Origin: an uncultured Lysobacterales bacterium
GTDB taxonomy: Bacteria > Pseudomonadota > Gammaproteobacteria > Xanthomonadales > SZUA-36
Length of the DNA stretch: 9,223 nt
Direction: 5' to 3'
NCBI GenBank assembly: GCA_937974465.1
Contig: CALJWY010000264.1
Location: 1-9,223 of the forward strand
Shown piece after piece: positions 8,683-9,223 of this stretch. The notes below the pieces were generated by a model. The model did not search any database, was not told where the DNA came from, and saw only the letters and a program-made list of their open reading frames with translations. A program made the translations under genes and the position numbers. Numbering within the stretch: position 1 is the stretch's first letter; each line of letters begins with the position of its first letter.

Positions 8683-9223
8683 ACAGTACCCGATCCAGTT
8701 CTTCGATTAAATCATTGACATCTTCAACACCGACAGACAGCCGGATCAGGGCGTCGCTGATCCCCAGTTCAGCACGTTTTTCGGCCGGTACCGATGCGTG
8801 GGTCATGATAGCCGGGTGATTGATCAGGCTCTCTACACCACCGAGGCTTTCAGCCAGTGAAAACAGACGGCAGCCTTCCAGCATCTGCCTGGCAGCCTGC
8901 AAGCCACCCTTGAGTTCCACGCTCACGATGCCGCCACCCAGGCCACTCATCTGGCGCATGGCCAGTTCATGCTGCGGATGCGACTTCAAGCCGGGGTAAA
9001 TGGTTTTGGATACAGCCGGATGCCGTTCCAGCCAGGTTGCGATCTGGCGGGCGTTTTCACAATGTGCCTGCATGCGCAAGACCAGGGTTTTCAAACCCCG
9101 CATCGCCAGGAAGCTATCAAAGGGACCTTGTATTCCACCAATGGAATTCAACAGGTACCAGAGACGCTCAGCCAGTTCATCATTGTCTCCCACCACGGCG
9201 ATGCCACCCACCATGTCGGAATG
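8681..9223 (-). CDS. Trans-sulfuration PLP enzyme (cystathionine gamma-synthase/lyase-like), N-terminus outside window
   Basis: The last 180 residues of a minus-strand gene are visible; the frame stays open to the window edge. The visible part starts with HSDMVGGIAVV, which in this family comes just after the Lys that binds pyridoxal phosphate (as in TKYLNGHSD of MetB), so that lysine falls just outside. The first visible Met is internal, not the start. GPFDSFLAMRGLKTLVLRM (33-51), SLAESLGGVESL and Arg161 in IRLSVGVED match the C-terminal half of Cys/Met-metabolism PLP enzymes; that Arg normally binds the substrate carboxylate. The family works in interconversion of cysteine, homocysteine and methionine. 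Cystathionine gamma-synthase (metB-like) is my first choice, but gamma-lyase, beta-lyase or an O-acylhomoserine sulfhydrylase cannot be excluded from this half. It converges on aacS and is transcribed separately. Confidence 0.9.
   Translation of the reverse strand, partial: HSDMVGGIAVVGDNDELAERLWYLLNSIGGIQGPFDSFLAMRGLKTLVLRMQAHCENARQIATWLERHPAVSKTIYPGLKSHPQHELAMRQMSGLGGGIVSVELKGGLQAARQMLEGCRLFSLAESLGGVESLINHPAIMTHASVPAEKRAELGISDALIRLSVGVEDVNDLIEELDRVL

Overview
This window is most plausibly a chromosomal segment of a Gammaproteobacterium. The evidence is a proteobacterial-type electron transfer flavoprotein (ETF) module, an ABC-2 exporter of the YhhJ/YbhR type, an outer-membrane-type lipoprotein and moderate GC content (judged by eye, not counted). 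The genus cannot be named from the sequence alone. Coding density is high. I see no mobile elements, CRISPR arrays, tRNAs, rRNAs or phage genes.

Layout: (1) positions 1-1333 hold the tail of an ABC-transporter ATPase that overlaps, by an ATGA junction, a complete ABC-2 permease. Together they form a drug- or lipid-type exporter. (2) 1423-3135 encodes a lipoprotein of the N-acyl-D-amino-acid deacylase (amidohydrolase) family. It keeps the later His/His/Asp metal-site residues but lacks the usual N-terminal HxH and Cys ligands. (3) After a 172-base intergenic region with a perfect TATAAT and some short repeats comes a tight same-strand cluster from 3308 to 8628: ETF-ubiquinone oxidoreductase, ETF beta, ETF alpha and acetoacetyl-CoA synthetase, with gaps of 22, 10 and 21 bases. 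(4) A 52-base convergent junction with a candidate terminator separates this cluster from a minus-strand trans-sulfuration PLP enzyme (cystathionine gamma-synthase/lyase type), whose N-terminus lies beyond the window.

How the genes work together: acyl-CoA dehydrogenases (not in the window) reduce the EtfAB heterodimer. The membrane-attached iron-sulfur flavoprotein EtfD passes those electrons to ubiquinone, so fatty-acid and branched-chain amino-acid oxidation can feed respiration. The adjacent acetoacetyl-CoA synthetase activates acetoacetate, for example from leucine breakdown or polyhydroxybutyrate turnover, to acetoacetyl-CoA. The cluster therefore reads as an acyl/ketone-body catabolic electron-entry operon. 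The exporter, the lipoprotein hydrolase and the PLP enzyme have no evident functional link to it.

I see no clearly new multi-gene system. The items most worth a second look are the amidohydrolase with altered metal-site motifs, the physical linkage of aacS to the complete ETF module, and the repeats around the etfD promoter and ribosome-binding site.
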